From contig NZ_CP120635.1 in assembly GCF_021353295.2 (NCBI RefSeq), positions 1,158,001-1,222,000 on the forward strand: 64,000 nucleotides of DNA. Direction: 5' to 3'. A program made the position numbers and the translations under genes. How positions within the stretch are numbered: position 1 is the stretch's first letter; each line of letters opens with the position of its first letter. The notes below the pieces were generated by a model, which saw nothing but the letters and a program-made list of their open reading frames with translations, ran no database searches and was not told the DNA's origin. This document shows, piece by piece, positions 45,980-55,429 of the stretch. This DNA comes from Pseudodesulfovibrio thermohalotolerans (GTDB lineage Bacteria; Desulfobacterota; Desulfovibrionia; Desulfovibrionales; Desulfovibrionaceae).

Positions 45980-48004
45980 ATGAAACATACCGCATATACC
46001 GTCAAGATACTTGCCGCCCTGTTGCTGATCGCTTTCCTCGCCTGGGGCTGCGCGCCCATGACGCCGCCCGTCAAGAGCGCGGACATGCTGTCCACCCCCA
46101 ACCTCCTGGTGGAGGCCGACGCCGCATGGCGGGCCGAACGATGGGAGGCCGTGGAGCTGTATTACGCCGCCGCGCTGGAGCGAAGCGATCTGGTCCGCAG
46201 CGAACTGCCCACCATCTATTCCCGGCTTGCCGAGGGAGCTTCGCAAAACGGCCATTATCATCAGGCCCGCATCGCCTTGGAGCAATGGGCCAACCTCGAC
46301 ACCTCGGCTCTGGAACGGGCCGATTGGGAGCGGCTCTACCTTGACGCCATGGCCGCTCTGGGCAAGACCGAGCGGCTGAACAACCACTTGCAGTGGGTGC
46401 TCGGCAGCGCCACCGTGCCGTGGGAGACCAGGCAGGTGGTGGCCCTGTGGTATGGCGAATATTATCGGACCCACGACGATCCCGAACAGGCCATGGAGGT
46501 GCTGGGCAAGTTCTATGAGCAGGCCCCGGACAACATCGCCAAGTCTCTGTTCGAGCAGGAATTTTCGCAGCGGCTGTCCGCCATGGACGATGTCGAATTG
46601 AGCCGTTTGGCCATGGCGGTCACTCCGGCCAACCAGTGGCGCTTCCCGTATGCCCTGGCGGCGTTCGAGCTGGGCGTGCGCAAGGCGACCGAGCCCGAAG
46701 CGTGGTCCGCGTCGTGGCGCACCCTGCGCGATCTGGCCGCTTCCGGCGAATTGGCCGACCTCATCCCGTTGCAGAACAAGCTGGCCGAGTTGGAGGCCCG
46801 TTTCGGCCTTCCGCGCATCGGGTTGGCTCTGGCTCTGCCCGTGACCGGGCCTTACGCCAAGGTGGGCGTCAAGATTCTGCGCGGCGCCGGACTGGCCCAG
46901 TGGCAACTGGCCCAGGAAGGCGTTGATGTGGAACTCAAGGTCATCAACACCGAGGCACCCGGCTGGGAGTCCCGGCTGGCCAACCTGCCCGCCCATTTCA
47001 CCGTGGTTGGCGGTCCCTTGCGCGTCGACGCCTTCAAGCGGTTCTACGAGTCCGATTCCCCGGCCGCCGGGGTGCTCAAGAAGCGGGCCGTGTTCGCCTT
47101 CCTGTCCTCCCTGGGCGATCTGGCCGAGGGCCGGGACGCCTGGCGGTTCTTCACCAGCCATAACGACGAGGTGCGCAGCCTGGTTCGATTGACCGTGGAA
47201 AGGCTCGGCATCACCGATCTCGCCGTTTTTTATCCCGAGGAGAAATTCGGTCGGGCCATGGCCCAGACCTTCTACGAGGAAGCCGCGCCGCTTGGAGGGC
47301 AGATCAAGGGGATGCAGTCCTATCCTTCGCGCGCGCCCAAGCAGTGGACAGGTCGTGTGGGCAAGCTGCTCAACGTGCCTTCCGATTTCAGCAACAACAA
47401 GGATGTGCCCCTGCCCATGCCGGATTTCGGGGCCGTGTTCATCCCCGACGGCTGGCGGCAGGCCCAGACGCTGTTGCCCAACTTCTTTTTCTACGAGGGC
47501 GACCAGTTGGTCTTCCTCGGTCCCGGCCTGTGGAGCCGCGCGCTCAATGAAGCCAAGGACGTGGACGAACATTACTACCGTCTGGCGGTCTGTCCCGGCG
47601 CATGGTGGGACGCCTCCGAGGGCGGCAAGGCCCTTCAATCCGCTCTGACCGAGGAGGGACTGGGGCAGGCTGACTTCTGGGTCGCCTTGGGCTATGACTT
47701 CCTGCGTTTCGCCGGTCGTTTCGGCTCGTTGCCCGCTTCCTGGGACAGCGATTTGGTCAACGGCCGCATCGGCAAGGCCGCCGACATGGAGTTCAGCATG
47801 GCTCCCATGGCCTGGGACGAGAACGGAACGGCCAGCCAGGATTTGTATTTGTTCACTCCGGCCAGCAACGGCAAGCGGATCGTGGACCCCGACAAGCTCG
47901 CCGAACGTATCGCCAGAGCCCAGGCCCGGCGCGAGAAGCGCATGGAAAATTACGAAAAGCGGTTGGAGGAAGAGGGCAAGGCCGTCTCCCGTCCCAACCG
48001 GTAG
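45980..48004 (+). CDS. LppC/LpoA-like lipoprotein (penicillin-binding protein activator family)
   Basis: 674 residues from ATG 45980. Lipoprotein signal with lipobox LAWGC (Cys at about residue 24). An N-terminal TPR-like helical domain (about 40-270), then a periplasmic-binding-protein fold (IGLALALPVTGPYAKVGVKILRGAGLA..., VFIPDGWRQAQTLLPNFFFY), ending in a charged helix. This two-domain layout is that of LpoA, the outer-membrane activator of class A PBPs, though in Desulfovibrio relatives the role is untested. The ATG has no recognisable ribosome site; ATG 45941 would place the signal peptide internally. Followed by gatC. Confidence 0.8.
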   Translation: MKHTAYTVKILAALLLIAFLAWGCAPMTPPVKSADMLSTPNLLVEADAAWRAERWEAVELYYAAALERSDLVRSELPTIYSRLAEGASQNGHYHQARIALEQWANLDTSALERADWERLYLDAMAALGKTERLNNHLQWVLGSATVPWETRQVVALWYGEYYRTHDDPEQAMEVLGKFYEQAPDNIAKSLFEQEFSQRLSAMDDVELSRLAMAVTPANQWRFPYALAAFELGVRKATEPEAWSASWRTLRDLAASGELADLIPLQNKLAELEARFGLPRIGLALALPVTGPYAKVGVKILRGAGLAQWQLAQEGVDVELKVINTEAPGWESRLANLPAHFTVVGGPLRVDAFKRFYESDSPAAGVLKKRAVFAFLSSLGDLAEGRDAWRFFTSHNDEVRSLVRLTVERLGITDLAVFYPEEKFGRAMAQTFYEEAAPLGGQIKGMQSYPSRAPKQWTGRVGKLLNVPSDFSNNKDVPLPMPDFGAVFIPDGWRQAQTLLPNFFFYEGDQLVFLGPGLWSRALNEAKDVDEHYYRLAVCPGAWWDASEGGKALQSALTEEGLGQADFWVALGYDFLRFAGRFGSLPASWDSDLVNGRIGKAADMEFSMAPMAWDENGTASQDLYLFTPASNGKRIVDPDKLAERIARAQARREKRMENYEKRLEEEGKAVSRPNR

Positions 48005-48043
48005 CCGACACGATGGTCGGCATGACCAATAAAGGAGAATCCC

Positions 48044-48328
48044 ATGAAGATCAGTCCCGAAGAAGTGGCCAAGGTCGCCCGCCTCTCCCGGCTCGACCTG
48101 CCCGAGGACAAGCTTGAACTGTTCGCCGGGCAACTCGGCGACATCCTCGCCTATATGGACAAATTGGGCGAACTCGACACCGATGCGGTGGAGCCCCTGT
48201 ACAGCCCGGTCAAGCACACCACGGTGCTGCGCCGGGACGAGGTGCGCAAGGACTACAAGCGCGAGGAAATCCTGGCCAACGCTCCCAAGCAGGACGGCCA
48301 GTTCTTCATTGTCCCTCGTATTGTTTAA
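48044..48328 (+). CDS. gatC: Glu-tRNA(Gln)/Asp-tRNA(Asn) amidotransferase subunit C
   Basis: 94 residues. [40 protein letters not shown] is the GatC helical signature and the C-terminal [10 protein letters not shown] is invariant-like. It bridges GatA and GatB. AAAGGAG precedes the ATG. gatA follows after 27 bases; gatB is not in the window. Confidence 0.95.
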   Translation: MKISPEEVAKVARLSRLDLPEDKLELFAGQLGDILAYMDKLGELDTDAVEPLYSPVKHTTVLRRDEVRKDYKREEILANAPKQDGQFFIVPRIV

Positions 48329-48355
48329 TATATTGATATCACTCAGGATTGATTA

Positions 48356-49813
48356 ATGTCTGAACTGTATATGAAGACTCTTTCCGAGATTGCGGCCCTG
48401 CTTCAGTCCGGGGAAGTGAAGGTTGTCGAGGTGGTCAAGCACTGCCTGGACCGTATCGAGGCGACCGAGCCCAAGGTCAAGGCGCTCATCACCGTCATGG
48501 GCGAGGAGGCGATGAAGGAGGCCGAGGCAATGGACGCCGCCGGTCCCGACGCGTCCAAACCGTTGTGGGGCGTGCCCATCGTACTTAAGGATCTGCTGGC
48601 CTCCAAGGGTGTGAAGACCACCTGCGGGTCCAGGATTCTCGAAAATTTCGTGCCTTTTTATGACGGCACGGCTGTCGCCAAGCTCAAGGAGGCGGGTGCG
48701 GTTTTTATCGGCAAGGCCAACATGGACGAGTTCGCCATGGGTTCCTCGACCGAGAACTCCGCCTTTTTCATGACCGCCAACCCGTGGGACATCGAACGGG
48801 TGCCCGGCGGCTCCTCGGGCGGTTCCGGGGCCACTGTGGCGGCGGGGCAGTGCTTCGGCGCGCTCGGCACGGACACCGGCGGCTCCATCCGCACCCCGTC
48901 GTCCTTTTGCGGCATCGTGGGGTTGAAGCCCACCTATGGCCGTATCTCCCGTTTCGGGCTCATTGCCTACGGTTCGTCCCTTGACCAGATCGGTCCCATG
49001 ACCCGGTCGGTGGAGGACGCCGCCCGTTTGCTCCAGGTTATGGCCGGGCACGACCCCAAGGACTCCACTTCGGTGGATGTCGAGGTTCCCGACTACCTGG
49101 CCGCGTTGGGCCGCGACGACCTGAACGGCGTTCGGATCGGCCTGCCCGAGGAATACTGGGGCGAGGGGCTGGACGACGAGGTCAAGGAGGCGTGCGCGAA
49201 CGCCGTGGCCGAGATGAAGAAGCTCGGAGCCGAGACCGTGCCGGTCAAGCTCGCCCTGACCGAGTACGCCATCGCCACCTATTACATCATTGCCATGGCC
49301 GAGGCCTCTTCCAACCTGTCTCGTTTCGACGGCGTGCGCTTCGGCTATCGCAACAAGAAGGCCGAGGAGCTTATCGACATGTACACCGCCAGCCGTACCG
49401 AAGGGTTCGGCGACGAGGTGCAGCGGCGCATCATCATGGGCACCTACGTGCTCTCCAGCGGCTATTACGATGCCTACTACAACAAGGCTGCCAAGGTTCG
49501 CCGGCTTCTGCGCGAAGACTTTGAAAAGGTGTTCACCCAGTGCGATTTCATCGCGGGCCCGGTCTGTCCGACCACGGCCTTCGTCAAGGGCGACAAGGCT
49601 GACCCGTTGCAGATGTATCTCATGGACATCTTCACCATTTCCGCCAACCTTGCGGGTATCCCCGGCATGTCCCTGCCCGTGGGGCTGGGCAAGGATTCCG
49701 CCATGCCGGTCGGGCTCCAGCTCATGGGACCGGCCTTCAGCGAGGCGGACATGCTCTCGGTGGCCGAACGGCTGGAGCGCGCACTGCCGCCCCTGTCCAT
49801 GCCGGAGCTGTAG
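48356..49813 (+). CDS. gatA: Glu-tRNA(Gln)/Asp-tRNA(Asn) amidotransferase subunit A
   Basis: 485 residues. Amidase-signature enzyme supplying ammonia from glutamine to mischarged tRNA. The Ser-cisSer-Lys triad is K78 (IVLKDLL), S153 (GGSSGGSG) and S177 (GTDTGGSIR). The presence of GatCA implies that Gln-tRNA and/or Asn-tRNA is made by the indirect route. Terminator downstream at 49833. Confidence 0.97.
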   Translation: MSELYMKTLSEIAALLQSGEVKVVEVVKHCLDRIEATEPKVKALITVMGEEAMKEAEAMDAAGPDASKPLWGVPIVLKDLLASKGVKTTCGSRILENFVPFYDGTAVAKLKEAGAVFIGKANMDEFAMGSSTENSAFFMTANPWDIERVPGGSSGGSGATVAAGQCFGALGTDTGGSIRTPSSFCGIVGLKPTYGRISRFGLIAYGSSLDQIGPMTRSVEDAARLLQVMAGHDPKDSTSVDVEVPDYLAALGRDDLNGVRIGLPEEYWGEGLDDEVKEACANAVAEMKKLGAETVPVKLALTEYAIATYYIIAMAEASSNLSRFDGVRFGYRNKKAEELIDMYTASRTEGFGDEVQRRIIMGTYVLSSGYYDAYYNKAAKVRRLLREDFEKVFTQCDFIAGPVCPTTAFVKGDKADPLQMYLMDIFTISANLAGIPGMSLPVGLGKDSAMPVGLQLMGPAFSEADMLSVAERLERALPPLSMPEL

Positions 49814-49832
49814 CCGGTAGACGATTGACGCG

Positions 49833-49870
49833 AAGCCGGTCGCGGGCGGTTGCCCGTGACCGGCTTTTTT
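49833..49870 (+). terminator. Terminator of gatCA
   Basis: AAGCCGGTCGCGGGC (49833-49847) pairs with GCCCGTGACCGGCTT (49852-49866, one G-U) and a T run to 49870. Confidence 0.9.
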
Positions 49871-50059
49871 CTGTATTGCTTCTGTGTTAAGGTAAAAAGT
49901 CGTGTCGTGTACAACCTGTATTTCATCCTGTTCCCCCGCGCTTGTTGCGCCCGATGAATTTCGGCGGGGAGAGGAAGCGCGGTCCCGGAGAAGGGGAGAG
50001 GGCGCATCCCGCGTCGGGAATTGCGACTTCCGTTTTCTCCGGGTGTTGGAGGCTGCCGT

Positions 50060-51097
50060 ATGACCAGAGCCGTGGCCGTGTCGGGCGGCATGGACAGCCT
50101 GTTGGCGCTGGCCCTGCTCAAGGAGCGGGGCGAGGACCTCATGGCCGTGCATGGGCATTTTCTCCCCCCGAATCCGGGTTGGGAGCGGGTTGTCGCCGGT
50201 CTGACCGAGGCCTGCGCCGCGCTCGGCGTACCCTTTCACGCCCTTGATCTGCACGAGTCTTTCGACGATCGGGTCATCAAGCCCTTTGTCGCCGAGTACC
50301 GGGCCGGACTTACGCCCAACCCGTGCGCCATGTGCAACCCGCGCATGAAGTTCGGGGTGCTTTTCGACGCGGCCCGCAACCTTGGGGCGACGCGGCTGGC
50401 GACCGGGCATTACGTGCGCATGGAGGAGCGGGAGCAGGGGAGGATGCTGGTGCGCGGCGAGGACGTGACCAAGGACCAGAGCTATTTCCTGTCCATGGTT
50501 CCGGCGGAGAAACTGCGGCTGGCGGAATTCCCGTTGGCCCGGACCCTCAAGCGGGATGTCCCCGCCATTCTCGCGGCCCACGGCCTGACCCCGCCGCTGC
50601 CGTCCGAGAGTCAGGAGATCTGCTTCGTGCCGGACGACGACTATCAACATTTTCTGACCTCGCGCGGCGACATGCCCGGCCCTGGCCCGGCTGCGTTGCC
50701 GGACGGACGGATTATCGGCGAGCATCAGGGCTTGTGGCGGCATACCCAGGGCCAGCGGCGCGGATTGGGCATAGCCTGGTCGGAGCCGCTCTATGTGCTG
50801 GACAAGCACGTCGCCTCCAACACCCTGATCGTCGGGACCAGGGAGCATCTGTCCGCGGGCGGGTGCGTGGCCGGTCAGGTCAATCTCATGTGCCCTGTCG
50901 TGACCTGGCCCGAGACGGTATTGGTCCAGACCCGCTATCGCCAGAAGGCCAAGCCCGCTACGGCGAAGTTGACCGGCGGCAGGCTGTTCTTCGATTTTCT
51001 GGAGGCGCACACCCGGCCGACTCCCGGGCAGGTGGCGGCGGTTTATGACGAGGCCGGAACCGTCCTCGGCGGCGGAATTATCGAGGAGGCGCTGTAG
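50060..51097 (+). CDS. mnmA: tRNA-specific 2-thiouridylase MnmA
   Basis: 345 residues from ATG 50060 with TTGGAGG upstream. Installs the 2-thio group at U34 of Lys, Glu and Gln tRNAs. PP-loop SGGMDS (8-13), catalytic C89 in NPCAMCN, second Cys C188 in SQEICFVPDDDY, and the C-terminal beta domain. The 246 bases upstream hold only the gatA terminator. Convergent with the TPR lipoprotein gene, one base apart. Confidence 0.95.
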   Translation: MTRAVAVSGGMDSLLALALLKERGEDLMAVHGHFLPPNPGWERVVAGLTEACAALGVPFHALDLHESFDDRVIKPFVAEYRAGLTPNPCAMCNPRMKFGVLFDAARNLGATRLATGHYVRMEEREQGRMLVRGEDVTKDQSYFLSMVPAEKLRLAEFPLARTLKRDVPAILAAHGLTPPLPSESQEICFVPDDDYQHFLTSRGDMPGPGPAALPDGRIIGEHQGLWRHTQGQRRGLGIAWSEPLYVLDKHVASNTLIVGTREHLSAGGCVAGQVNLMCPVVTWPETVLVQTRYRQKAKPATAKLTGGRLFFDFLEAHTRPTPGQVAAVYDEAGTVLGGGIIEEAL

Positions 51098-51715
51098 CTA
51101 CCAGGTGTCGCGATTTCGTTCCAGCCGTTCCCTGCGGTCCCAGTCGAATCCCTCGCGCCGTTCCTTGTTCATGGTCTTGTGAATTTTCTCGGCGGTCAGT
51201 TCCGGCTTCTTTTCCAGGTAGGCGGCCATGCGCTGCACCGCGCTGGTGGCCCTGTAATAGAGGGGTTCCCTGTAGGTTTTGAGTAGGCCGAAGCCTGCTT
51301 CGCGCTCCCCCTGGTAGATGAGGGTCAGGCCGAGATAATAGGTGGAGTCGGGCAAATCCGGGTATTTTTCGAGGGTGTCGGTGAAAATTTTTCGGGCGGC
51401 ATCGAAATTTCCGTCGTTCAATTGCTTGATTCCCGCCTTGTTGTTGAGATAGGCCTCGTTCGGGCCGTTGTTCAGGAAGTCGCCGTAGGAATTCAGGGAT
51501 ACGCCGAATCCGCCCGCACCGACTCCCACGGAGGTCGTGCCCGCGCCCACGCCCACGCCCACGCGGGTCCCGCTGCCCCCTCCCATGCCCACGCCCACGC
51601 CGAAGGAGGAGCCCTGGCATCCCGCGAGGAGCAGGGCGGCCAGCAGAGCGGCGAAGGCTTTCAAGGCTCGAAATGTGGTGCCTGAACGGGAAATTGCGCT
51701 ATGCATTTGCTTCAT
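51098..51715 (-). CDS. TPR lipoprotein with Gly/Val-rich linker
   Basis: 205 residues from ATG 51715, which has GAGGTGGG 4-10 bases upstream. Signal peptide with lipobox LLAGC, then a low-complexity Gly/Val/Thr stretch (VGVGMGGGSGTRVGVGVG and following), then one or two TPR units (NNKAGIKQLNDGNFDAARKIFTDTL; YYLGLTLIYQGEREAGFGLL). Basic, Arg-rich C-terminus. Probably anchored in the periplasm; no function assigned. Divergent from mtaB. Confidence 0.78.
   Translation of the reverse strand: MKQMHSAISRSGTTFRALKAFAALLAALLLAGCQGSSFGVGVGMGGGSGTRVGVGVGAGTTSVGVGAGGFGVSLNSYGDFLNNGPNEAYLNNKAGIKQLNDGNFDAARKIFTDTLEKYPDLPDSTYYLGLTLIYQGEREAGFGLLKTYREPLYYRATSAVQRMAAYLEKKPELTAEKIHKTMNKERREGFDWDRRERLERNRDTW
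51538..51602. repeat. Short CCCACG-type tandem repeat inside the TPR lipoprotein gene
   Basis: Two blocks of tandem hexamers (CCCACG/CCCATG) that encode the VG/GM repeats of the lipoprotein linker. Copy number may vary between strains. Confidence 0.6.
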
Positions 51716-51775
51716 GGGTCCCACCTCGGCTAACGTGGACGAATATTTTTACAAACCGGACTATCGAATTCTAGC

Positions 51776-53071
51776 ATGACAACCTTCCACACCGCCACCC
51801 TGGGGTGCAAGATCAACCAGTACGAAACCCGTTCCATCGCCGAGGCATGGGCCGGGCGGGAGGCCCGCGAGGTGGATGATCCTCGCGAGGCGGACCTTAT
51901 TCTCGTCAACTCCTGCGCCGTGACCGCCAACGCCGTGGCCGATCTGCGCCAGACCGTGCGCCGTTTTCATCGGGACAACCCCGAAGCCGGAATCATCGTC
52001 ACCGGGTGCGCGGCCCAGGTCATGCCCGCCGAGCTGGCCAAGCTCCCGGGCGTGATCCGGGTGGTGGGCCAGGCGGACAAGCCCCAGCTTCTGGAAGGAC
52101 CGGAGGGAGAGGAGAGCGGTCAGGATAAGCCCCGGTTCGCGCCATTTTCCATCAAGGGCTATGACCGCGCAAGGGCCGTGGTCAAGGTTCAGGACGGTTG
52201 CTCTCATTTCTGCTCCTACTGCATTGTGCCCCTGACGCGTGGACGCTCCGTGAGCCGCCCGGCGGCCGAAGTGGAGGACGAGGTCGGCAGGCTGTTGGCG
52301 GCCGGGTTCCGCGAGCTGATCCTGAGTGGCATCAACCTGCGCCACTACGGGCGTGATCTGGACGGGAAACCGGATTTCTGGGATTTGGTGGCCCGTCTTG
52401 AAACGATCTTTGGCCTCGATTGGGCCGGACGGGCGCGACTGCGCATTTCGTCCGTAGAGCCGGGGCAACTTACCGACAAGGCGCTGGATGTGCTTGGCCG
52501 TTCGCGGCTGGTCTGTCCGCAGCTTCATCTTTCCCTTCAGAGCGGCGACCCCGACGTGCTCAAGGCCATGGGGCGCGGCCATTACTCGCCGCAGTCCGCT
52601 GTGGAGTTCCTGGAGCGGCTCAAGAGGTTTTGGCCCGTCATGGGATTGGGCGCGGACCTCATCACCGGATTCCCCGGCGAAACCGAGGCGCAGTTCGAGA
52701 ACACCATGGAGCTTTGCCGCGCGCTGCCGCTGACCTACGGTCATATTTTCCCCTACTCCGAGCGGCCCGGTACCCGGGCGGCGGAGTTGCCCGACGCGGT
52801 GGACGTGCCGGTGCGCAAGGAGCGCGCGGCCCGTCTGCGCAAGCTCGTGAGCGCGAAGAAGTCCGCTTTCCTGAAGGGGCTACTGGAATTGGAACATTTG
52901 GACGTCCTGGTGCAGGACGGACGCGGACGCGGCGTTTCCGAGTATTATGCGGCCTGCCGTTTTGCGGAGCCGCCGGGCGCGGAGCCGCGCTCTCTGGTCC
53001 GCGCCAGGCCCGTGCGCGTGGACAGGGGCGTGATGATCGTCGAGAAGTTCTTTGAGGACGGTGACGCATGA
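51776..53071 (+). CDS. mtaB: tRNA t6A37 methylthiotransferase MtaB
   Basis: 431 residues. Radical SAM enzyme adding a methylthio group to t6A37. N-terminal auxiliary cluster Cys C11, C47 and C78; radical-SAM CxxxCxxC as C142, C146, C149 (GCSHFCSYC); the rest is the MiaB-type barrel (SLQSGDPDVLKAMGRGHY) and a TRAM-like C-terminus. The short N-terminus and HTATLGCKINQYE favour MtaB over MiaB. Overlaps the DUF4416 gene by 4 bases (ATGA). Confidence 0.92.
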   Translation: MTTFHTATLGCKINQYETRSIAEAWAGREAREVDDPREADLILVNSCAVTANAVADLRQTVRRFHRDNPEAGIIVTGCAAQVMPAELAKLPGVIRVVGQADKPQLLEGPEGEESGQDKPRFAPFSIKGYDRARAVVKVQDGCSHFCSYCIVPLTRGRSVSRPAAEVEDEVGRLLAAGFRELILSGINLRHYGRDLDGKPDFWDLVARLETIFGLDWAGRARLRISSVEPGQLTDKALDVLGRSRLVCPQLHLSLQSGDPDVLKAMGRGHYSPQSAVEFLERLKRFWPVMGLGADLITGFPGETEAQFENTMELCRALPLTYGHIFPYSERPGTRAAELPDAVDVPVRKERAARLRKLVSAKKSAFLKGLLELEHLDVLVQDGRGRGVSEYYAACRFAEPPGAEPRSLVRARPVRVDRGVMIVEKFFEDGDA

Positions 53072-53601
53072 GCACGCCCAGGATTCCCGATCCCGGCCTG
53101 CTGATGATTTCCGTGTTGAGCGCGGACTGGGGCGTCTTCTGGCCTTTGGTGAGCGTGGAGCTTGAAGGCCGGTTCGGTCCGTTCGAAGCCTCGGAGGAGT
53201 TCGCCTTCACCGAGACCGAATATTATGACGCCGAGCTGGGCGCGCCCATCACCCGGCGGCTGCTGGCGTTCGAAGAGCTGCGTCCCCTGGACGAGCTGGC
53301 GGACGTAAAGCTCTGGACCAACTCCGTGGAGCAGCGGTTCGCGAGCGAGGGCCGACGGCTGTTCAATCTGGACCCCGGCTTTATCACCCAGCAGAGCCTG
53401 GTGCTGGCCACGGGCAAGAATTTTTCCCATCGCGTCTACCTCAAGGACGGCATATGGGCCGACCTGACCCTCATGTGGCAGCGTAAACACTGGGTGGATT
53501 TTCCCTGGACCTTTCCGGACTACGCCGGCGAGGCCATGAAAACGCGGCTGACAAAGCTGCGCCTGTCGTATAAAAACAAGCTGAGCAAGCCGCAAAAGTG
53601 A
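53068..53601 (+). CDS. DUF4416 family protein
   Basis: 177 residues. Matches the DUF4416 pattern: LFISVL-like start (MISVLSADWGVFWPLVSVELEGRFGPF), FTETEYYDAELG, LRPLDELADVK, RLFNLDPGFIT and YLKDGIWADLTLM. Function unknown. Translated together with mtaB (ATGA overlap), so it may share the tRNA-modification context, an inference only. Confidence 0.82.
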   Translation: MSTPRIPDPGLLMISVLSADWGVFWPLVSVELEGRFGPFEASEEFAFTETEYYDAELGAPITRRLLAFEELRPLDELADVKLWTNSVEQRFASEGRRLFNLDPGFITQQSLVLATGKNFSHRVYLKDGIWADLTLMWQRKHWVDFPWTFPDYAGEAMKTRLTKLRLSYKNKLSKPQK

Positions 53602-53644
53602 TAGATTCGCACAACTCGCGGCTTCCAACCATAAGGAAAAGCAT

Positions 53645-54526
53645 ATGCCTGTAAGCATGACCGGCTTCGGTCGGTTCGAGACAAATGAGCACGCCTGGAC
53701 CCATGTCTGGGAGATCAAAAGCGTCAACGGCCGGTTTCTGGATGTGAAATGGAGAATGCCCGGCTCCCTGCGTTCCCTGGAGAACGGTTGGGAACGGGTG
53801 GTCCGCACCTACGCCTCGCGCGGCCGCGTGGACATATCCCTGAACCTGGAGGTCCTGGACGCCGAAGTGCTCGGCGTGTCCTTCAACGAAACCATGGCCG
53901 CCGCCATGTTCCGCCAGATGGAAAAGCTGGCCGCGAGCCGTGGCGAAACCTTTACGCCGGACTACAACCGCGTCTTGGCCATGCCGTCCCTTTGGCGCGA
54001 TAACGGGAACGAGCCCGATCCGGGGCTGGCCGAGAGCCTGAACCGGGGACTGGAAGCGGCCCTGCGCGATTGGGTGAACGCCCGCGCCCGGGAGGGCGAC
54101 GCACTGGTAGCCGATCTCACGGCCCGGTTCGCCACCCTGCGTGAACTGGCCGGAAAGGTGCGCGAGCGCGTGCCGGAAATCCTCGAAGCCAAGAAGGCGA
54201 GCCTGCGCCAGCGCATCACCGACATGCTGGAATCGGCCAACGCCGAGTTTTCCGAGGATCGGATGCTTCAGGAGGTGGCCTATCTCACCGACAAGCTCGA
54301 TGTTTCCGAGGAGCTGACCCGGCTGGACGCCCATCTTGACCGCCTCGCCGAGGTGTTGGCCGAGAAGGACGACGTGGGCAAGAAGCTCGACTTCCTGGTC
54401 CAGGAGACCTTCCGCGAGATCAATACCTGTGGCAACAAGGCGCAGGATACCGAGGTCAGCCGGTTGGTGGTCGATTTCAAGGCGGAGCTGGAACGCTGCC
54501 GCGAACAGGTGCAAAACATCGAGTAG
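53645..54526 (+). CDS. YicC-family endoribonuclease
   Basis: 293 residues. N-terminal SMTGFGRFE and WEIKSVNGRFLDVKWRMP, and C-terminal VGKKLDFLVQETFREINTCGNKAQD are the YicC_N and DUF1732 signatures. The family has been shown to cleave RNA endonucleolytically. AAGGAA precedes the ATG. First of a yicC-remA-gmk-pyrF series; the yicC-DUF370-gmk order is conserved in many bacteria. Confidence 0.93.
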   Translation: MPVSMTGFGRFETNEHAWTHVWEIKSVNGRFLDVKWRMPGSLRSLENGWERVVRTYASRGRVDISLNLEVLDAEVLGVSFNETMAAAMFRQMEKLAASRGETFTPDYNRVLAMPSLWRDNGNEPDPGLAESLNRGLEAALRDWVNARAREGDALVADLTARFATLRELAGKVRERVPEILEAKKASLRQRITDMLESANAEFSEDRMLQEVAYLTDKLDVSEELTRLDAHLDRLAEVLAEKDDVGKKLDFLVQETFREINTCGNKAQDTEVSRLVVDFKAELERCREQVQNIE

Positions 54527-54532
54527 GTGGCC

Positions 54533-54787
54533 ATGCAGAAACAGGGATTACTCAACGTCGGTTTCGGGAATTTCGTGGTGCTTGACCGGGTTATCTCCAT
54601 CGTCAATCCGTCCAGCGCGCCCATGCGGCGGCTGCGCGAGGACGCCCGTGCCGAAGGGCGGCTCATTGACGCCACCCAGGGCCGCAAGACCAGGGCGATC
54701 ATCGTCACCGATTCAAACCACGTTGTCCTCTCCGCCATCCAGGCCGAGACCATCGGGCAACGGTTCAGCGCGGACGAGGGGGAGTAG
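54533..54787 (+). CDS. RemA-like protein (DUF370)
   Basis: 84 residues from ATG 54533; a GTG at 54527 right after the yicC stop would add two residues. [25 protein letters not shown] and [25 protein letters not shown] are DUF370 signatures. In Bacillus, RemA is a DNA-binding regulator of matrix genes; here the role is unknown. Sits between yicC and gmk as in many genomes. Confidence 0.9.
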   Translation: MQKQGLLNVGFGNFVVLDRVISIVNPSSAPMRRLREDARAEGRLIDATQGRKTRAIIVTDSNHVVLSAIQAETIGQRFSADEGE

Positions 54788-55429
54788 GTGGTTCTGGACG
54801 ATCCCAAATTCAGGCTGGGGCAGGTCCTTGTCGTGTGCGCGCCCAGCGGCACCGGCAAGAGCACGCTCATTTCCATGCTCCGCGAGGAGTTCCCGGACTT
54901 CGGGTTTTCCGTCTCCTACACCACCCGCGCCCCGCGCGGCGATGAACAGGACGGCCGGGAATATCATTTCGTTTCTCGCGAAACCTTTGTCGCCATGCGC
55001 AGCCGCGGCGCGTTCTGCGAATGGGCCGAGGTGCACGGCAATTTCTACGGCACGGCCACCAAGCCTGTTGAGGAAATGTTGAACCGGGGGCGGGACGTAC
55101 TCTTCGACATCGACGTGCAGGGCGCAAAACAGCTTCGGAAGACCTTTTACAAGGGCACTTTCGTCTTTCTGCTGCCCCCGTCCCGCGAGGAGCTGGTTCG
55201 TCGCTTGAAAGGACGCGGCACCGATTCCGAGGAGTCCATCGCCAAGCGTCTGGCCAATGCCGCGGGCGAGCTGGCCCAGGCCGAGTGGTTCGATTACTGG
55301 GTGGTCAACGAGACCCTTGAAGAAGCCTACAGCGAACTCAAGGCCGTTTATCTGGCCGGTAAATGCAAGCCGTCTCTTCGGCCCGGCATTCTCGACAACA
55401 TCATGAAGACTTGGGAAAACAATGGCTGA
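54788..55429 (+). CDS. gmk: Guanylate kinase
   Basis: 213 residues from GTG 54788 directly after the remA-like stop. P-loop APSGTGKST, GMP site VSYTTRAPRGDEQDGREY and FDIDVQGAKQLR. Phosphorylates GMP to GDP. Overlaps pyrF by 8 bases. Confidence 0.96.
   Translation: MVLDDPKFRLGQVLVVCAPSGTGKSTLISMLREEFPDFGFSVSYTTRAPRGDEQDGREYHFVSRETFVAMRSRGAFCEWAEVHGNFYGTATKPVEEMLNRGRDVLFDIDVQGAKQLRKTFYKGTFVFLLPPSREELVRRLKGRGTDSEESIAKRLANAAGELAQAEWFDYWVVNETLEEAYSELKAVYLAGKCKPSLRPGILDNIMKTWENNG

Noticed and set aside
48353..51010. Antisense open frame spanning gatA and mnmA
   Set aside because: Both plus-strand genes are clear and the frame crosses the gatA terminator, so it is not a gene.
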